Shown in pieces: positions 1-12,800 of a stretch of DNA of 64,000 nucleotides. The notes under the pieces were generated by a model, which had not been told where the DNA came from, ran no database searches, and saw only the letters and a program-made list of their open reading frames with translations. The stretch is from Paramyrothecium sp. XJ0827 (lineage: Eukaryota > Ascomycota > Sordariomycetes > Hypocreales > Stachybotryaceae), in the NCBI GenBank assembly GCA_020881915.1, contig JAJFPB010000010.1, forward strand, positions 1,736,001 to 1,800,000. Reading direction: 5' to 3'. Numbering within the stretch: the stretch's first letter is position 1; every line of letters begins with the position of its first letter. The position numbers were made by a program, and so were the translations under genes.

Positions 1-2238
1 GCGGAAAGAAGGGAGATGGTTATGAGGAGCGGGTACGGAGCTAACAGTCCTAACAGTCAGCAGCAGCACCTGGGGAGGGCCGAACTTTTTTTGTCTCCTG
101 GTTGGCACAAACCCTGAATTGGGACCAGCTCGTCGCCGATCTCGGCGGCATGCACCGCTGCGATCGCGGTGGCCAGCAGCAGCTCGAGCTAAGGTAAGGT
201 AGTCAAGGCGAGCTGCGCTAAGCAATGCAGTAATCCAATGAGAGTCCGTTCAATTGCCCTTGTCCAATTGCCATTAGTCCATCTTTGTTGCCGTCCATGG
301 GCGAAGTAGCGGCGTGGTTTCAAAATTCCAACGTTGCTGGCTGGCTGGCCGTTCATCAGGGAACGGAGGTGGGACCGCCGACAGCCCGCTCTCGCAGGCA
401 TGTGAAGTCAACGGACGTCCACATGGTTGGTGGGCGGTGGACGGTGGACAAGCTTGCGCTGCAGGCCTGGCCGGCGAGAAAACGGCCCCCTGCGCTGGGC
501 TGACCGAAACTCAATGGCAGTTCAGTCCCAAGCAGCTGATGCATGCCCTCCACCTAAGGTAGCTTCACCTACTTCCAAGCGACGCATGCGCTTCAGCTTT
601 CTCCGTCCGACTGTCCCACAATAATTGGTTTTGCTGTTGCATTGACTCACGTCGTCTGCTGTAGTTGACAGATAAGCTTAGTGTCTTTTTAGGTACTTTA
701 ATTTATGAATTAGAACCACAAAAGGCCTTTCCTGGAGTCAACTCGGCCACTAATGCGCTGGTTCAGGCGACACCGCTACCGGCATCTCCAACCCAAGCCA
801 TGGCATGTCATGTCATGGTATGGCATAGCCTCCAACTCTGACGTTAGAACCAAGGTCGGGTACCAAGAAGAGAAGAAAAGAAAGGCAACATAGAAAGTAG
901 GATTGATTCAATCTGTGTGACGGCTGCCATTCACTCATTTGATTGGGGGCCTCGCATGTGCATAAGGTATAGATACTGTACCTTAACACAAGGTACCATG
1001 ATTGTTGACTCGGAGAGCAGCAAGATTGGTTTGTAGTTTCCGTGCCTCAAGGGAAGGCACTGATTGACGCCTCAACTACTATGTGAAGTATCTTATAATG
1101 CTGTGCTCTACGAAATTGCCAACTTGCTTCCTTACTTTTCACTCCATTCTTGCATGTCGCTGCGCCTCCGACATCGCCTACCATGAATGGCCATGCCCGC
1201 CCATCGATCACTCACAAATCACGACCAGTTCTGAAACCCAGCAACTGGCGGGACAAAGCAAAACAGCCACAAGCCGAAACGTCAAGTCCTGCTAAAGGAC
1301 GCGGTGAAGGAACTGGCAGCTGGCGGCAGAAACGAGCTTCGCACGGCTTGCTCCGTAGGACGGGCCTGCATCGCATCGCTCCTATGCCGCGTTGATCCCT
1401 CTGATTGACGTGGGCAATAATGACCAGCTAGCCTGAAGGGTCAACATGATGAGAGAGATATCGCGCCCCAGCTTGACTCTGACGCTGTTCCACAGGCTGA
1501 GCCTGTGCTTTTCATCTTCACCCTCAGGCGCTCAATCGCGTTGGGACGTACGCACGTACTACCAATCAGACCAACGTTGTGGTGGCTGTGTGGTTGGTGA
1601 ATACCGAAGAGTCGGGGGACGTCCAATCAAGTCGAGCCTGGGCGTTGAGCCGCACCCGGCTGAGACGCATTAGCTCGTGCATCGTGGGCGTCCAAACGTG
1701 GTCCCCAAGGCATATTTCCAATTTGTCTCGCTCGGCATTCGTTGACGCAGGCAGGGGTTGGCACGCCATTGAGCGACCGCCTCGTTGCTTTCCATGGCCT
1801 CCGCCCAGTAATTCGCACCTCGCAAGCCACACGGCTCCAAGGGGAGGGGGGCTTGGGCCTGCAATTCCATTCCGCTCCCATCATACTTGATCGCCCACCC
1901 TCGAAGCAGGCGTCTCCCCATGTGGCCCAACGGTACCAAGATCAGGAAGCTGAACGCTCCCTGCTCCTGAGACGGAAGCCGAACGGGGAAACATGGACAG
2001 GTTCCCATGTAACGGCCCAATGACACAGGTAGTATAGTGCAGCCCTAACTGAGGCTGAAAGCACAGTTCCTAGCCATAATAGCAGGCCGCCTCTCCAGAG
2101 CTCCATGTTGTGGTTGTTCACCTCTTCTTGTGTTCTCCGGTAGAAGTGCTCGCGGTTGGCGGTCGCTACCTGCTTCTTCGAATCTGATCATTCTAGCGAA
2201 GCGTGGTAATTCCTACCCAGCATCATTCAGTGTCAACC
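1..2238. other. Gene-free left flank
   Basis: I see no supportable gene. All open frames are short and lack family resemblance. The stretch carries GGTA/TACC words (about 188-205, 552-560 and 961-998) and a run of near-repeats of CATGGCATGTCATG around 798-832. The right end should hold the promoter and leader of the MARVEL-like gene that starts at 2239. Confidence 0.5.
961..998. repeat. GGTA/TACC word cluster
   Basis: AAGGTATAG, TGTACCTTAA and AAGGTACC occur in 38 bases. It is one of several intergenic copies of this word family. Confidence 0.4.
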
Positions 2239-3266
2239 ATGAGTCAACCACTCCCGCCTCAGCAGCAACACCAGGGATATTACCCAGCACCTGCGTATCA
2301 GCCGCCGCCGCCCTCGCAGTACGGGTACCCTCCACCAGCCCGGGCAGCACCCAACTTTCACGTTTCGTCCAAGGGCATGTGGTCGGCCAAGCTTTCGCTA
2401 CGCCTGTTGTCCATGATATTCTGCATCGTCATCCTCAGCATCGGAGGGGTCGTCCTATCAGATTTGACACAACTGGATAGCTACTACGATTACTACTATG
2501 GAAACGACTGGGACAGCTCTCTCGGGTATTTGGGCTTTCCTGGGCCGATCCTATTCTTGGGCCCGCCGGTACGTGGTTCGGGCGGCTTCTTACACGTCCG
2601 AATTCCGAGTTAATAGAATCTAGGCCGGCATTGCCTTTGCGTGGTGCTTGATTGAGAGCATCTGCATCTGCGCGCGAGGCGGTCACCGGGGCATCCATCC
2701 TGGCGCCTGCGTTGCCATTGACTTGCTCTTGTGGCTCGGGTTTGTGGGCGCCGCCGTCTGCACGTCTGTCTTTCTGCCGTGGATCTTCTCTGTATCCGCC
2801 ATCTACAACTATCCCATGGTGACGTTTGTGTTTGGCATCATCGAGACGTGAGTTCACCCGTGCGGCACCATGAGAGGAGGCACTTTGCTGACGGGAAGCT
2901 TCCAACAGCATCTTACACTTCACGTTGTTTGTCATAGCCTGCTGTGAAACCAGCACTCGGAACCAACAACAACATTCTATCGCTTATGTACAAAACAGCG
3001 CATCCTATACCGTATCACAGGCGACCAGCCATCCCATGGCCATGCCATACGCGGTGAAAGATCAGGTAACGCCGATTCTACAGCCGCCAGTTCCACGCAA
3101 ACCGATGCCGACCACCACCACCACCCGGTCTCCGCAGTCATCGCCATGGGGTCAGCACACGGAGCTGCACACGGACACGATATCGACATCCGAAATGGCC
3201 GGTTCGCCTCCGCCAGCGTCCTACTCGCCCGGACCACAGCATCCTTACCAAACAGACAGGAGATAA
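2239..3266 (+). CDS. MARVEL-like four-helix membrane protein
   Basis: Three exons fit: 2239-2568, 2624-2847 and 2909-3266, giving 303 residues. Introns begin GTACGT and GTGAGT and end TAG and CAG. The start is the ATG at 2239, in a good context after CAACC. The first 40 residues are rich in Gln, Pro and Tyr. Four hydrophobic helices follow: about residues 49-72, 94-125, 134-158 and 168-193. A hydrophilic, Ser/Pro/Thr-rich tail of about 105 residues closes the protein. This layout (cytosolic Pro-rich N-terminus, tetraspan core, disordered tail) matches fungal MARVEL-type proteins of the plasma membrane or vesicles. The family assignment rests on topology, not on a specific motif, so another tetraspan family is possible. 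The function is unknown. Confidence 0.75.
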
Positions 3267-4582
3267 TGGTCATTTTGATTTCATTTTACGTCAAATTCCC
3301 TTTTTGGGTCAAATCATACGTTAATTCGGACGCTACATCATGTATAGGCTTGAGTATGGGATGAGAAAAACAAGAGTTCAGTGTGGTTTAATACGAGCCT
3401 ATATATATTATCACACTATTCAGATCAGGGGCTTCCTGTGGAGATCGTTTCCAATAGTGCATGTCGCTTCGTCACCGAGTCTACTTTCCAGGTCAAAACA
3501 TCTGCCGACAACCGTGAGCGTGCTATCCGCGGTGGACCTCTGGGGATAATAGACTAATCAGGCTGGCAAGACGTGGATAGCCAGGGAGACAGTTCCCATC
3601 CGAGTGGAGGGTAAACGCAGCAGGGGGTATTGTTCTTCCTTCATAGTTGTGACGGGCATGTATATCAAATGACCCGATCAGCAAGGCCGAAAGCGAACGG
3701 GCCATGCAACAACAGTTCCTCTTACAAGCCTTGTCGGTAATCATGCTGACACTCGTATTGTATTGCTAGTCTCAAATGAACTTGCGTCATGAATCCGAAC
3801 GGTTTTGTTGCGGCGGCGGTGCTTTGATGACGCAGGGACATGTTTTCTGGACCACATCCAACATAGATCACTGTGACCGACGCATTTACACCCAGTCCTC
3901 AATTCCCAACGACCTTGAAATAGCCCTCGAACTGGTCCTGCTCCAGCTCCAGCTCCTGTTTCCTGGCAATTACGTAGTGGCACCCTCTTTTTGTCCCGAT
4001 CCGAGACTCAGTGTCGCATTCTGACCGCCCGTTCAGCCCTTCCTCCCCCCCCCTTCCTCCTTGTGACTTGTGAAGCACTAACGTCTCTACTATGAACCAG
4101 CCACCCCTGTCTTCCCCCAAATGTTCCTGAATTAAAGTGCACTTTTTAAATAAGAGTCGGATCAGCGAGATGCGACCCTCGGCTAGCCGCAGGCGCAATT
4201 GCTGTGCTGATTCCGAGCGTCCTTCTGCGTGAAGGGGGGGCCAGGCAGGCAGCCGTTTCTCTCCTCTGTCGTCCTGTTTCCCGCCTCCAGGAATACTGTC
4301 CGTTGCACTTAAACCTGCGCGTCGCTCATCGCGAGAGCTCGGCTTACATTGATGCAACCCTGATTACAATCCAGCTCACAATTCCCGCTTCGTCTTTTGA
4401 CGCCTTCTTTTCTCTTTTCTTCCTCTCTCATCTTTTTCTTCTTCTTCTTTCCTTCTTCTTCATCACAAGTTCTCTCACCGGCGTCTAAGCTTAGGTTCTC
4501 GAGGCAACCTCACGCTCGTTCCTCGAGAGCTCTCCCCCTTGACCGTCGACACCCAAAACCACCAACAAAAAGGGTTCGCGAG
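3267..4582. promoter_or_regulatory. Intergenic; leader of Zn2Cys6 gene with pyrimidine tract
   Basis: No gene is visible. A long C/T tract at about 4386-4466 lies just upstream of the ATG at 4583. Such tracts are typical of promoters and leaders of filamentous-fungal genes. A C-run at about 4045-4054 is also present. Confidence 0.5.
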
Positions 4583-6728
4583 ATGCCGTCCAAGCTCAAC
4601 ACCGCGCACCAGCGAGGCGGCAGCCCCGAAGCGCCAGCGCAGCCGGCCCCCACGGAGCGCGCCCACCGGGCCTGCGAGAAGTGCACACGGACCAAGAAGA
4701 AATGCGACAAGGCCTTGCCGAGTTGCTCGAGATGCAGCAGGTGCCCATCCACCGTTCCCCTATTCGCCTTCTCTACCGCCTCTTCTTTCCCCGGTTCCCT
4801 GATGAAGCGAGACTAGCAGTTTGCCTTATTCGCATTGAGAAAATCAAGAAGCTTGCTAACTCGGGGTCTCCCTGTCTTAGGTTGGCCGCGACGTGCTGCT
4901 ACGACTTCGTGTACACGGGTCCAGCCGTGAGCTTTGTCGACTCGTCCGTTATGGGCGGCTCGTTCGGCGGCGAGCAGAACGCCAGGGCGGCATCTACCCG
5001 GGGCCTGTTCGATCTGTTCAACCTGGACGTGCATGCAGACGCCATCATGACCCTCCTCAGCTCCAGGAACGTGGACTGGCGTGAGTCTGCCGAGCGCTTC
5101 TTCCGCTGCATCTACCCCTGGCTGTCCATCATCCCCCCGGGGCAGTTCGCCGCGCGCCTCGAGGGCCGCGGGCCCGGCGGCAGCGGCGGTCCTCAGAAGC
5201 CGGAGCTGGCCCTGCTCCTGGTCTGCATGCACCTCGCCGGCGAGCCGCCCGGCTCCGGGAGCCCCCACGAGGCCGCGGCCGGGAGCGAATTCATGTTCAC
5301 GGATCCCACGTACGTCGGCGCCAGGCGGATGCTGGGCTTCTTGAGGGCGTCGTGCGAGCCGTGTCTCGAGCTGGTCCAGTGCGGCATCCTGCTCGGGCTG
5401 TACGAGTTCGGCCACGGCGAGTACACGCGCGCGTACGCCACCGTCGGAGACGCCAACACCATGGCTCAGGTGTTGAAGGTAGGGCCCGGCAGCTATACGA
5501 ACGACGCGGACGCCTCCTCGGTGACTCCTGATGAAGAGGAACGGAGGAATGTCTACTGGGGACTATTCGTACTGGACCGGTAAGCTTTGGTCCCCCTTTC
5601 CGCAAGCACCTACTTGGTTCCTGCGACCCAGTCTCCCCTACGTTTCGCTTACGCTACCCTGAATAGCCTCATCCACGTCGAATGCCGCCTCATGTGGATG
5701 CCCCTGCACGTCCCGAGCCCCGCGAGCAACGACCTGCTGCCCACTGCGAGCCTCGCGTGGGAGGGTGGCCAGGCACCCCGAACCTCCGCCAACAACCCTC
5801 ATTCTGCAACGGCGCAGCACCCACGCGTCAGTACCCGTCCGTCAGTGCCGCTTGGTGTCTTCCAGCGCTTCGCTCAATCCGCCGTTCTCCTCGACAAGGC
5901 GCTCGAGTGGGACAAGGGCGCCTGCGCCCCCGGGACGCTCCCCGGCATGACCTCCTTCACCGGCTTGGACGTCGAAGCGAGGGCTCTGATCGAGGCCATG
6001 GTCTGCCAGTCGTCCAGGGTGGGCGAGTATTATGCCTGCTTCGCAACTTGCACGTGGTATGTCATGATCCCCCCCTCCCGTGGGCCCTTGTCACGATTTC
6101 TCAAAGGGGCGCGGAACACCCTTCCTAACGGCAGCGAACAGCCTTCTACTCCTCGTCTACTGCCGCTTCCTCTGCACCATCGATCCCGCCAGCATTCACT
6201 GCCAGACGGCCGATGTCGAGGTGCTCAAGGCCATCGCCGGCATCAACTTCACCGTGCGCATGGTCGCCGACACCACCATCGACCTCAACAGCCGGCTCGC
6301 CCGGCGCCCGGACCTGCTCGCCGCCAGCTCCCCCGTCACTGCCTACTCGGCCTACCACTCGCTGCGCGTCCTGACCAATTTCGAGCACATCATCACCGGC
6401 GCCAACGTCCACTTCCCTGAATTCTACAGCTCTCTGCACTTCTTCGGCAAGAGGTGGGCTGCTGCCGGTGAGTCTTCTTTCCCTGTCACCGGCATACGCC
6501 ACATTGGTCCAGGGCGATTGGCAACTCGGTAAGCATACAGCCAGCTGACTCTTCATAGCGCCCCTTGTCGACAGGCTTGAGACCTTCATCCACGACAAGG
6601 ACAAGGAGCCGGAGCAGTTTCTGGATCCGAGCTCCAACGAAGAGTACGTTGGCCCATTAGTCCTGCACGCTTAGACATTATTGACAACGGACCACAGAAG
6701 TGATCCAGGCACCATTCCTTTAGAGTAA
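4583..6728 (+). CDS. Zn(II)2Cys6 fungal transcription factor
   Basis: Predicted nuclear DNA-binding regulator of 562 residues. Exons: 4583-4740, 4881-5579, 5667-6056, 6142-6467, 6559-6643 and 6698-6728. The binuclear zinc cluster has cysteines 31, 34, 41, 48, 51 and 58 (C-x2-C-x6-C-x6-C-x2-C-x6-C), with a basic TRTKKK stretch between the second and third. The sixth cysteine is encoded only after intron 1. The remaining 500 residues resemble the helical middle homology region of fungal regulators, including a short NVYWGLFVLDR-type motif. Intron 1 has a poor donor, GTGCCC. If it is retained, the frame stops at 4816. The last intron (GTACGT to ACAG) is probable; reading through it instead ends at TAG 6672-6674. 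The target genes are unknown, and no neighbouring metabolic cluster hints at them. Confidence 0.82.
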
Positions 6729-7194
6729 TTGACAACTCGAGTCGTCTTTTCAATCATGAAAGTAATTTCAGACCGCTACCGTCCTCGTTGTTATGCTATC
6801 TACCTTCGTCTTCGAGGACGAGTATACAAAGAAAATATTATGCCACTCCGTTTCCACTTGGTGTTTCCGTCGTCACTAGAAGCCAAGATCGAGCTGCTCA
6901 AGCTCACATATACCGCGAGGTTTCCGCGGCTGAGAAATCTACACCATGAGGTTCTCGTGCAATGTCCAATTGCACCAAAATTCGGAATCGAAAGACTGTC
7001 CAGGTCATCCGTTATGGGAATGTCATCGCCAACCTATACGCAGCCACCCAAGGATATACACAAAACGTGGAAGGGACATTGCAAGGAAAAGGAATTATCA
7101 TCACAGGCTCTCTAGGCCTGGCAAGAACATGATAAGACAACGCTTGTATCAGGGATATCATTTATGGGATAGAAAAGAAAGGAAATGCAGGATT
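6729..7194. other. Convergent 3' intergenic region
   Basis: These 466 bases lie between two genes that end toward each other. They should contain both 3' untranslated regions. The short open frames here show no family resemblance. Confidence 0.5.
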
Positions 7195-8837
7195 TCAAGG
7201 AGTATTGCCAACGACGAGGACAAGTAGCATGCCGTTGGCAAGGCATGCCGCGACAAAAGCTAGCCAGACGGCTGCTCGATGGAGGAGGCTGATGGGCTCG
7301 TGTCGATAGAGCGTCATACCAAGAGCGGACCCAGCGCAGAACAGGCTGATGACAACCCCAACTGTAACAGCCGCGTCAACCTCGACTCGAAGTTTGTGCT
7401 TGCCCGTAAGGATTAGAAAGCTAGTGATGAACAGTAAGGCATAGGAAGCCGCAAACGATCCGATGGTCCCCAGAAAGAGTGCATTTTCGCGATACTTGAT
7501 GGCCTTTTGTTCGTTCACGCTGGGGAGAGCACGGAAGGTAGCGTAGCCGCGCGTCGGCAGACCGTCGGTGCTCGACACCTCGTCAGTGTCGGAGTCGTGG
7601 CGACCGCTGGAAGAAACGTAACCATCCTGGGCATCCGAGAATAGCAAGGGCCTGTTCTCCGGAGACCGATGCCCGCGAAACCAAGCCTTAATCTTGCTCA
7701 GCTGTGGGCTAAATACGGAGTTGATGTAGTCCAGACCCGGGAAGCTGGTGTCCTCATCAGGATTGACATATATAGCGTACTCGTCCTGGTCTCCGGCTTC
7801 GCTACCATTGTCATATTCGTTCCAGTATTTCGAGGCGGGCTGCAGCTCGGGCGGCGGAAGCGGCTCGAAGGTGACTTGTGGAGATCTCTTCGGGGCTCGT
7901 GAGGACTCTGGCGTGGGAGGCCCGGCTGCGTCAGGTGAGCTTGGAACACTCAGAGGAGCAGCGGCTTGTAGATCCCGGGAAATGGCGTCATATCGTGTCT
8001 GGATGTCGCCGAAGTCTTTGCGAGTAAAGCTTTGCGGGTGATTGAGGACGCCTTCGCTGAAGCGCGAGCCGAGGGTTGTCGAGCCTGTCCATTTCTACAA
8101 GACCAAATTAGACTACTGGTTCGTATGTGGGATGAAATGCGCATGTGCGGTTGTGGGCTCGTACCTTGTATTTCTTAATTATCTTGCGAAATGCGACAAT
8201 CTGGGCGCTGGCGAAGCGCGAGAGCGCATGGATGTCTTCACCACATCCGCGTAGCTCGCGCTCATACTTGGCGAATCGTCTTTGGCGTTTGAAGGAGGCA
8301 GAGGGGTCGGGACTATCGACAGGCTTGTTCCGGAAGCGTTGAATACCACGTGAAAGGTGCTCTGATATATCGCACTTGAATTAGCCGACTACTTCGGTGG
8401 ATTAAAACGAAACCATGAACAACGTACCGAGGCGACGCTCGATCTCGTCGGCTTTGCTCTTGACAAAGAGATCGACTCTTTCGTGCTGGTTGCACAGCTC
8501 CTGATACAATCGCTCTTCGAATCTGGTCAATGCCGTGTCCTGCTGGCCAGGAATGACCATGGCAGTTGCCTGATCGCGGGTGGTGTGGACTTTGATTTCA
8601 TGTTTGAGCGAATTGTAATCCAGGTTGTCTAAGCATGAGCAGCGTCAGTCGCGTGGTCTTCAAGGAACGGTGTCTGGGATGAGCTTGGCGCAGCTGTCTT
8701 GGGAAGGGAGGGTGCGTGGTGGCGGCGCCTTGAAGATGACATTGGAGACCAGGGGCAGGGGCTCGGTTTGGGAGGTTGTACATACGAAGACTCCATTGCG
8801 GAACAGACTCGTGTTCGAGCTGTTGGCCGTACTTCAT
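7195..8837 (-). CDS. SPX-domain membrane protein, VTC5-like
   Basis: Spliced minus-strand gene with exons 8837-8786, 8628-8428, 8361-8165 and 8094-7195, giving 449 residues. The N-terminus, MKYGQQLEHESVPQW followed by LDYNSLKHEIK, is a classic SPX start. The third SPX helix block is also present (FRKIIKKYKKW, around residues 142-152). SPX domains bind inositol pyrophosphates and sense phosphate status. A disordered acidic linker follows. The last 100 residues hold three hydrophobic segments, as in the DUF202-type membrane region of VTC proteins. No polyphosphate polymerase domain is present, so it resembles the regulatory subunit Vtc5 more than Vtc2-4, but it is much shorter than yeast Vtc5 (about 830 residues). 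The likely site is the vacuolar membrane. VTC1 lies about 20 kb to the right. Confidence 0.82.
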
Positions 8838-9381
8838 GATTCTTCAAAAGGCCTTGTTGAGAGTGATTGGTGTCCAATTGAGGACGAATGTCTCATGCCC
8901 TTGCTGCGAGTTTGATCTCAAGGTGCGAGATGGAGGGTGGGATAATGTACACAAGGAAAAGAAGGATGGCTTGGAGGCGCAATTCCACGGGCAATGACCG
9001 ATACAGTCCTCTGTAGCGACAGAAAAATGACGTAGCAAGCTGCGCCTTGACTAGGGTGGTTTTTTGGCTTTTCGCACCACTGTTTGCGAAACGGAAAAGA
9101 AGGTCCTGGAAGTGGGTGGCGCAGCGATTGGTATGTTGGACCTGGTGGGAAATATAAGATTTTAATTCCCAGGTTCAGTCGCGGCCAGAGAGAGGCTTTC
9201 TCGCTCTGTTGTCGATCCGGGCCGACACGAATTGCGAAACCAACGTCACCTAGAGCGCGATCGGTCCTCTTGGCGGCACCTTAGGCGATAAGCTTGTGGG
9301 AGAGTTAGTCGGCAGAAAAAAAAGAGAGATTATCGCGCTGGCGCGCAGTCGTTGACGGGTTCAAGTCAGAGCGAAAGGGAA

Positions 9382-9387
9382 AACGTG
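9382..9387 (-). promoter_or_regulatory. CACGTT site upstream of the VTC5-like gene
   Basis: It reads AACGTG on the plus strand, hence CACGTT toward the gene, about 545 bp upstream of its ATG. CACGTT is the lower-affinity form of the Pho4-type site. A single copy could be chance. Confidence 0.2.
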
Positions 9388-9849
9388 AGTCAAGGTCAGA
9401 AATGGTGGAACAGCAAGTGCAACGGGCGAGCGGTTATTAATGTTGGTTAACTACCTCACTACCGGTAGCATATTGGCAACAGTCATGGATAGCGGCTTCC
9501 GTCCCCTCTGCGAGTTTTGCGACAAGGATTCCTGGATCGCTCCTGGTTCCGGACCTGGACTTGGCCCTGGACATGCTGAACGCTCCAGCAGTACATGCAT
9601 GCAGAGCCGGTGGGTACCTGGAGATACGGGTGCAGTAGCGGCGCCCCAGCAACCAGCCCTGCTGCAAGCCGGATCTGGACTTGGCAAGCCCATGCGGTTG
9701 ACCCGGGCTCGGAATGAGCTGCCGCGTGCGCTTGTACCTAGGCTAGGGCAGTCGAGGTACCCTGTGGGCTAGCTCCTTGTACTGTCGCCTGTTGCAGTGA
9801 GAGTGCTTTCGCTGCGTTGCGTTGCGCTGCGCTGCAGCCAGAGTGGATA

Positions 9850-9881
9850 AAGTAAGGCAGGGTACCGCAAGGTAAGGTAGC
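9850..9881. repeat. GGTA word cluster
   Basis: AAGTAAGGCAGGGTACC is followed by AAGGTAAGGTAGCG within 32 bases of the gene-poor stretch. Confidence 0.4.
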
Positions 9882-12800
9882 GCGGGGAGTGGGGGACCCG
9901 CGCCGTGCAAGACCTTTTGCACGCTGGGGACCCTTCGTCAAACGATGCAACAAAGCCCGCCAACCATGAGTTGCGAGCCTGCAAGCCAGAATGTCTCTGC
10001 CTCCCAGAGTTGGCGGCAGAAGGGATGAGGGGCGACCCCCATCGAGATGGGTTGAGTTGCTGGTCAAGGTTGTTTCAAGCCAAGTTTTGGCGCCATGGAG
10101 AATTCGTGCTAAGGGCCCCGAGCAGGCCTATCCTAGCTTGCACTTGTGGCGTGGTCGTCGAGCCGGGTGCCCCACAGCATGTCAACCACCCTATGATAAG
10201 CTTGTACAAAAGGTATGGCCGAACTAAAAGCGACAAACGCAGATGGGCTGCCAGAAGAGAGGGGGACTTGGGCTTGAAGCGAAGCATGTGGGCCATCAAG
10301 CCACTTTTTTTGCTTTCGCTTTTTGAGACGGCGTTACGGGGTCCGCCAATCCATGGACCGTTTTGACTTCATTGACGATCTTCTTATGACTAAGTTGTAG
10401 GTAATAACTCTCATTGGAGAGGGCTTCTCCCCAAAAACGTTGAATGACTCTGCTAGGCCCTGATCGTCCTTATCGTGCGGTCGACTCAACTACCATTTAT
10501 AACCGAAACTATTCTCGAAACGGGTACCTGTCTGCAGTTGTCGCGGGTAAAAGCTCGAGCCTCAAGATTGCGAATCTGCTCAAACAGGAAGGCCATCCAA
10601 CACCAACCCCCAAAACACCAAGACAGGCCATGATGTGCAGTGCCTGCCATCGTGTAGATTGCATCCTAGGTCTCTTGAGTTGGTGCACATGTTGGGAATC
10701 CCCTATGATGGTGCAAACCTCTTCGGGGAAACAGCATGTGATGGTCAGCCGTGCAAGAATGCCATGATATCGGCTTTCAACTTGTGTGCGATAGGTGCGG
10801 TGCAGTGCCGATACGGCATCCGCACGAGCACGGAACCCCCATGCATTGCGTTCGTCATTCTCGCACACTCTTGGCTGATTCGTGCATGCTAATGTCCGCC
10901 CCTCCAACCAGCATATCCAGATCTCCGTAACATATATGGCATGCTTCGGTGTTGCATCCTTGTCTCGCGAACACCCTGCCGGCTGCTCACCGAAACATCC
11001 CCGCCATCGCACAAGGTCCGTCTCATTACGAGTTGCATTTCATGCAGCAGCAGCCTATCCGATCATCCTGCATATTAGCAAACTCTCGGTGAATTATATC
11101 GGCTGAATGAGACCGAAGCAAATAGCGATAGGATCGACAACTCTGGTAAGGGACGGAATCATTGCAGGTACACAATGTCGAAGGGGTCTTCTCCTCCTAG
11201 AGTCACTGAACCAATGCCGCTTTCGGGCCCCAAATTGAAATGAGGCGAGCGCGAAACGCCATGCAGACATCTGGACTGATGAGCCAGCTTCGTATGCAGC
11301 CGCGGTCCGAACCCTTCACTCCAACACGTTGACCGGCATGCGCTCATCGGCGGGATTAAGGATTCCCCCCCAAAACCCAGATCGGGCAAGGGTTCGGAAA
11401 TAGGCCTTGCTGATTTTCCCTCTCACCGGCCAGAGCCATATGCATGGGGTAACGGTAACGTCTGCTGAACCCTGAATGGTCTGCTGCAGCCCCCAGCCAT
11501 GTCCCAGCTGCGCGCTCACAAATCATCTCGGTACTTTTAAACTTGCAGGGTGGCATGTTCGTCCGGCAACAGATCAGCAAGGTTGTCTCACTTGCTGTCG
11601 CGTGCTCACTTGCCTCTTTGCTCGAAATTGACTTGACTCACTTGGCAACGGTTCATGTGCCAGCTGTCTTTCCGCAAAGAACGTTAAGTGGTTATGAAAA
11701 GACCTTGCCGGTAAAACGTGAGAGTGGGGATTGGCTAAGGTAGTGAGTTGAAGGCTCAAGGGCTCCTTTTGCAGAGAAATTGACCACTCAGAAGCCTCGA
11801 ATGACATAACAGCCAGTCGTCGTTGCGTCCGACGCAGAGACCTGCCGGGCCCCATCAGCCCTGTCCTCCGTCACACTCTTCCTCTCCTCAGTACGGTAGG
11901 TAGTGGTTACGCATGAGGGGGAGCAACCCATTGAAACCCTACCTGCATGCGGTGTGGCTGGCCCGTCAGCGCTCTCAGCCGATTTGATATACTCTTCAGT
12001 CCTCCACCATCCTCTCTTTGCACTCACTGGCACGCGGTCATCTGCCACAGGCGTGCCATGATAATTCGTTGGCCACCTCTTTGCTGGTGTCGCGGCTGTA
12101 CAACTGCTTCCCTGGGCTCCATTGTCGAAGCCGGTTTGCCGTGCAGCCCCTCTTACTGACATGCTCGTTCCAGTACCCTTGTCAGCCCTCCTGCGGATGC
12201 TCTTGGGGGGGCAAAAATAACCGACGCGTGCATGAGAGCAGGCCTAGGAAGCCATCACCGATAGGCCCATGCCGGGAATCCACCAAATCTCAATATTTTA
12301 GGCAATTTCTAAACATTCTAACTCTCATTGGCTCCATTCGGTTCATCTTCCGTGAATGCTTGCCTTGCACGGGGCGTACGCGCCAACGCCAAGAGATCCA
12401 TCGATTAGTACTCTACTCTGGTATAGTCGAGATCGAGTTATATCCCTGCCCTGCCGACGATGACGGGTAGGCCTGGGAGGCCTCGGTAAGTTGAGAGAGC
12501 CGGAACACTGTCATCCAGGCTCAAAGTGCTTCTCGGGCTATACTCGCCGATGATTTTTACTGTCGAAGGCAATTTGCCGTTGCCGCAACTAGGTAGCATC
12601 CGGGCGCACAATCCGCCTCAGGACGACGACCACGATCAACGTCAGCCAATCAGAAGCCCTTCGGAAGACTCTACAGACGTCGATCAGTATTCCACGTACA
12701 GTAGGTTCGAATCTTAAGTTACGAGAAATTGTTTGGTCAAATCCTTTGGCTGCAAGACGGGAAGATTCATCATTGGGTGCGTCGTATATTTCACGCCCCT

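Noticed and set aside
9356..9366. tRNA B-box-like word GGTTCAAGTCA
   Set aside because: The last base does not fit and no cloverleaf forms with the flanks.
10509..11012. 167-codon minus-strand open frame in the gene-poor stretch
   Set aside because: It starts at a non-ATG codon, has no domain and no intron signals that would extend it.
12702..12712. tRNA B-box-like word GGTTCGAATCT
   Set aside because: No A box, acceptor stem or paired T arm could be built around it.
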